From Trichomonas tenax (Eukaryota; Parabasalia; Trichomonadida; Trichomonadidae): a stretch of DNA of 18,216 nt. This document shows positions 17,990 through 18,216 of this stretch, piece after piece. Location of the stretch: assembly GCA_023091735.1 (NCBI GenBank), contig JALKBU010001025.1, forward strand, positions 1 to 18,216. Reading direction: 5' to 3'. How positions within the stretch are numbered: the first letter of the stretch is position 1; each line of letters opens with the position of its first letter. The notes under the pieces are model-generated. The model saw nothing but the letters and a program-made list of their open reading frames with translations, was not told the DNA's origin and ran no database searches. Made by a program: the position numbers and the translations under genes.

Positions 17990-18130
17990 ATGTTGAAACA
18001 ACAATTTAAGCAGGCTTGTCTAAAATTGATACGCAAAGTCGGCGAAACTCGTTTTTTAACTCACTGGATTAACTTCTTGCTAAGTTATCGAACCCCAATG
18101 TACAAAATACTGTTGTGCATGATATATTAA
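17990..18130 (+). pseudogene. Short ATG frame, possible transposase scrap (hAT-like)
   Basis: A 46-codon frame from ATG 17990 to TAA 18128-18130 reads KVGETRFLTHWINFLLSY in its middle. This loosely resembles the TRWxSxxxxLxxLL stretch of hAT transposases. It is much too short to be an active element and lies just after the palindrome and hairpin at 17899-17930. The family call is tentative; it may be chance. The rest of the window to 18216 shows nothing. Confidence 0.2.
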
Positions 18131-18216
18131 AGAATTAGCTAACAAAGTCTATATTTCATTAAAATATTAGATATATCTTGCATCAAAAACATTGATTTGC
18201 CATGATGTGCTTTACT

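Noticed and set aside
18080..18100. GGGGTTCGATAAC (minus strand), resembling a tRNA B box; a similar word lies near 11980
   Set aside because: No A box at the right distance and no cloverleaf around either copy.

Overview
This is an AT-rich window of intronless, widely spaced eukaryotic genes. The best fit is a parabasalid protist, probably a Tritrichomonas-type trichomonad. Support for this comes from four points. The intact genes start very close to putative Inr-like elements (TCAYW). The 3' ends carry TAAA, overlapping the stop codon in two genes. There are decayed BspA-type leucine-rich-repeat fragments, a family greatly expanded in trichomonads. No introns are visible. The species is an inference; no database search was run.

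Four genes look intact. A compact serine/threonine protein kinase (minus, 2811-3629) and an ERGIC3/Erv46-like cargo receptor (plus, 4974-6107) are divergently arranged. A serine palmitoyltransferase LCB1-type subunit (minus, 13219-14634) and a helical, possibly BAR-like protein (plus, 16093-16872) form a second divergent pair. Erv46 acts between ER and Golgi, and LCB1 acts in the ER membrane at the first step of sphingolipid synthesis. Both are housekeeping secretory-pathway functions, but nothing suggests co-regulation beyond short shared upstream motifs.

Much of the rest looks like gene debris. At 1715-2180 there are broken BspA-like repeat fragments. At 6605-7218 there is a gene of unknown function broken in an A-run. 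At 7777-8213 there is a secreted-protein 5' end broken in a T-run. At 8364-8924 (minus) there is a BspA-type LRR remnant with several frameshifts. At 8986-9582 there is an open frame of 198 codons without an ATG near its start that looks like a SPRY-type domain. At 17539-17813 (minus) there is the 5' part of an ARM-repeat-like gene with frameshifts. A short ATG frame at 17990-18130 may be a transposase scrap.

The region from about 9.6 to 13.2 kb has no recognisable gene. It holds a GC-rich island (11010-11215) and a cluster of hairpins built from the words TTCGCTAA and GCGCTA (11.87-12.6 kb). A pair of tRNA-promoter-like elements lies at 1221-1287 and 1455-1524. I found no CRISPR array, rRNA, convincing tRNA, or obvious new multi-gene system. 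The most interesting material is the broken, possibly interrupted secreted SPRY-like gene and the shared upstream motifs.
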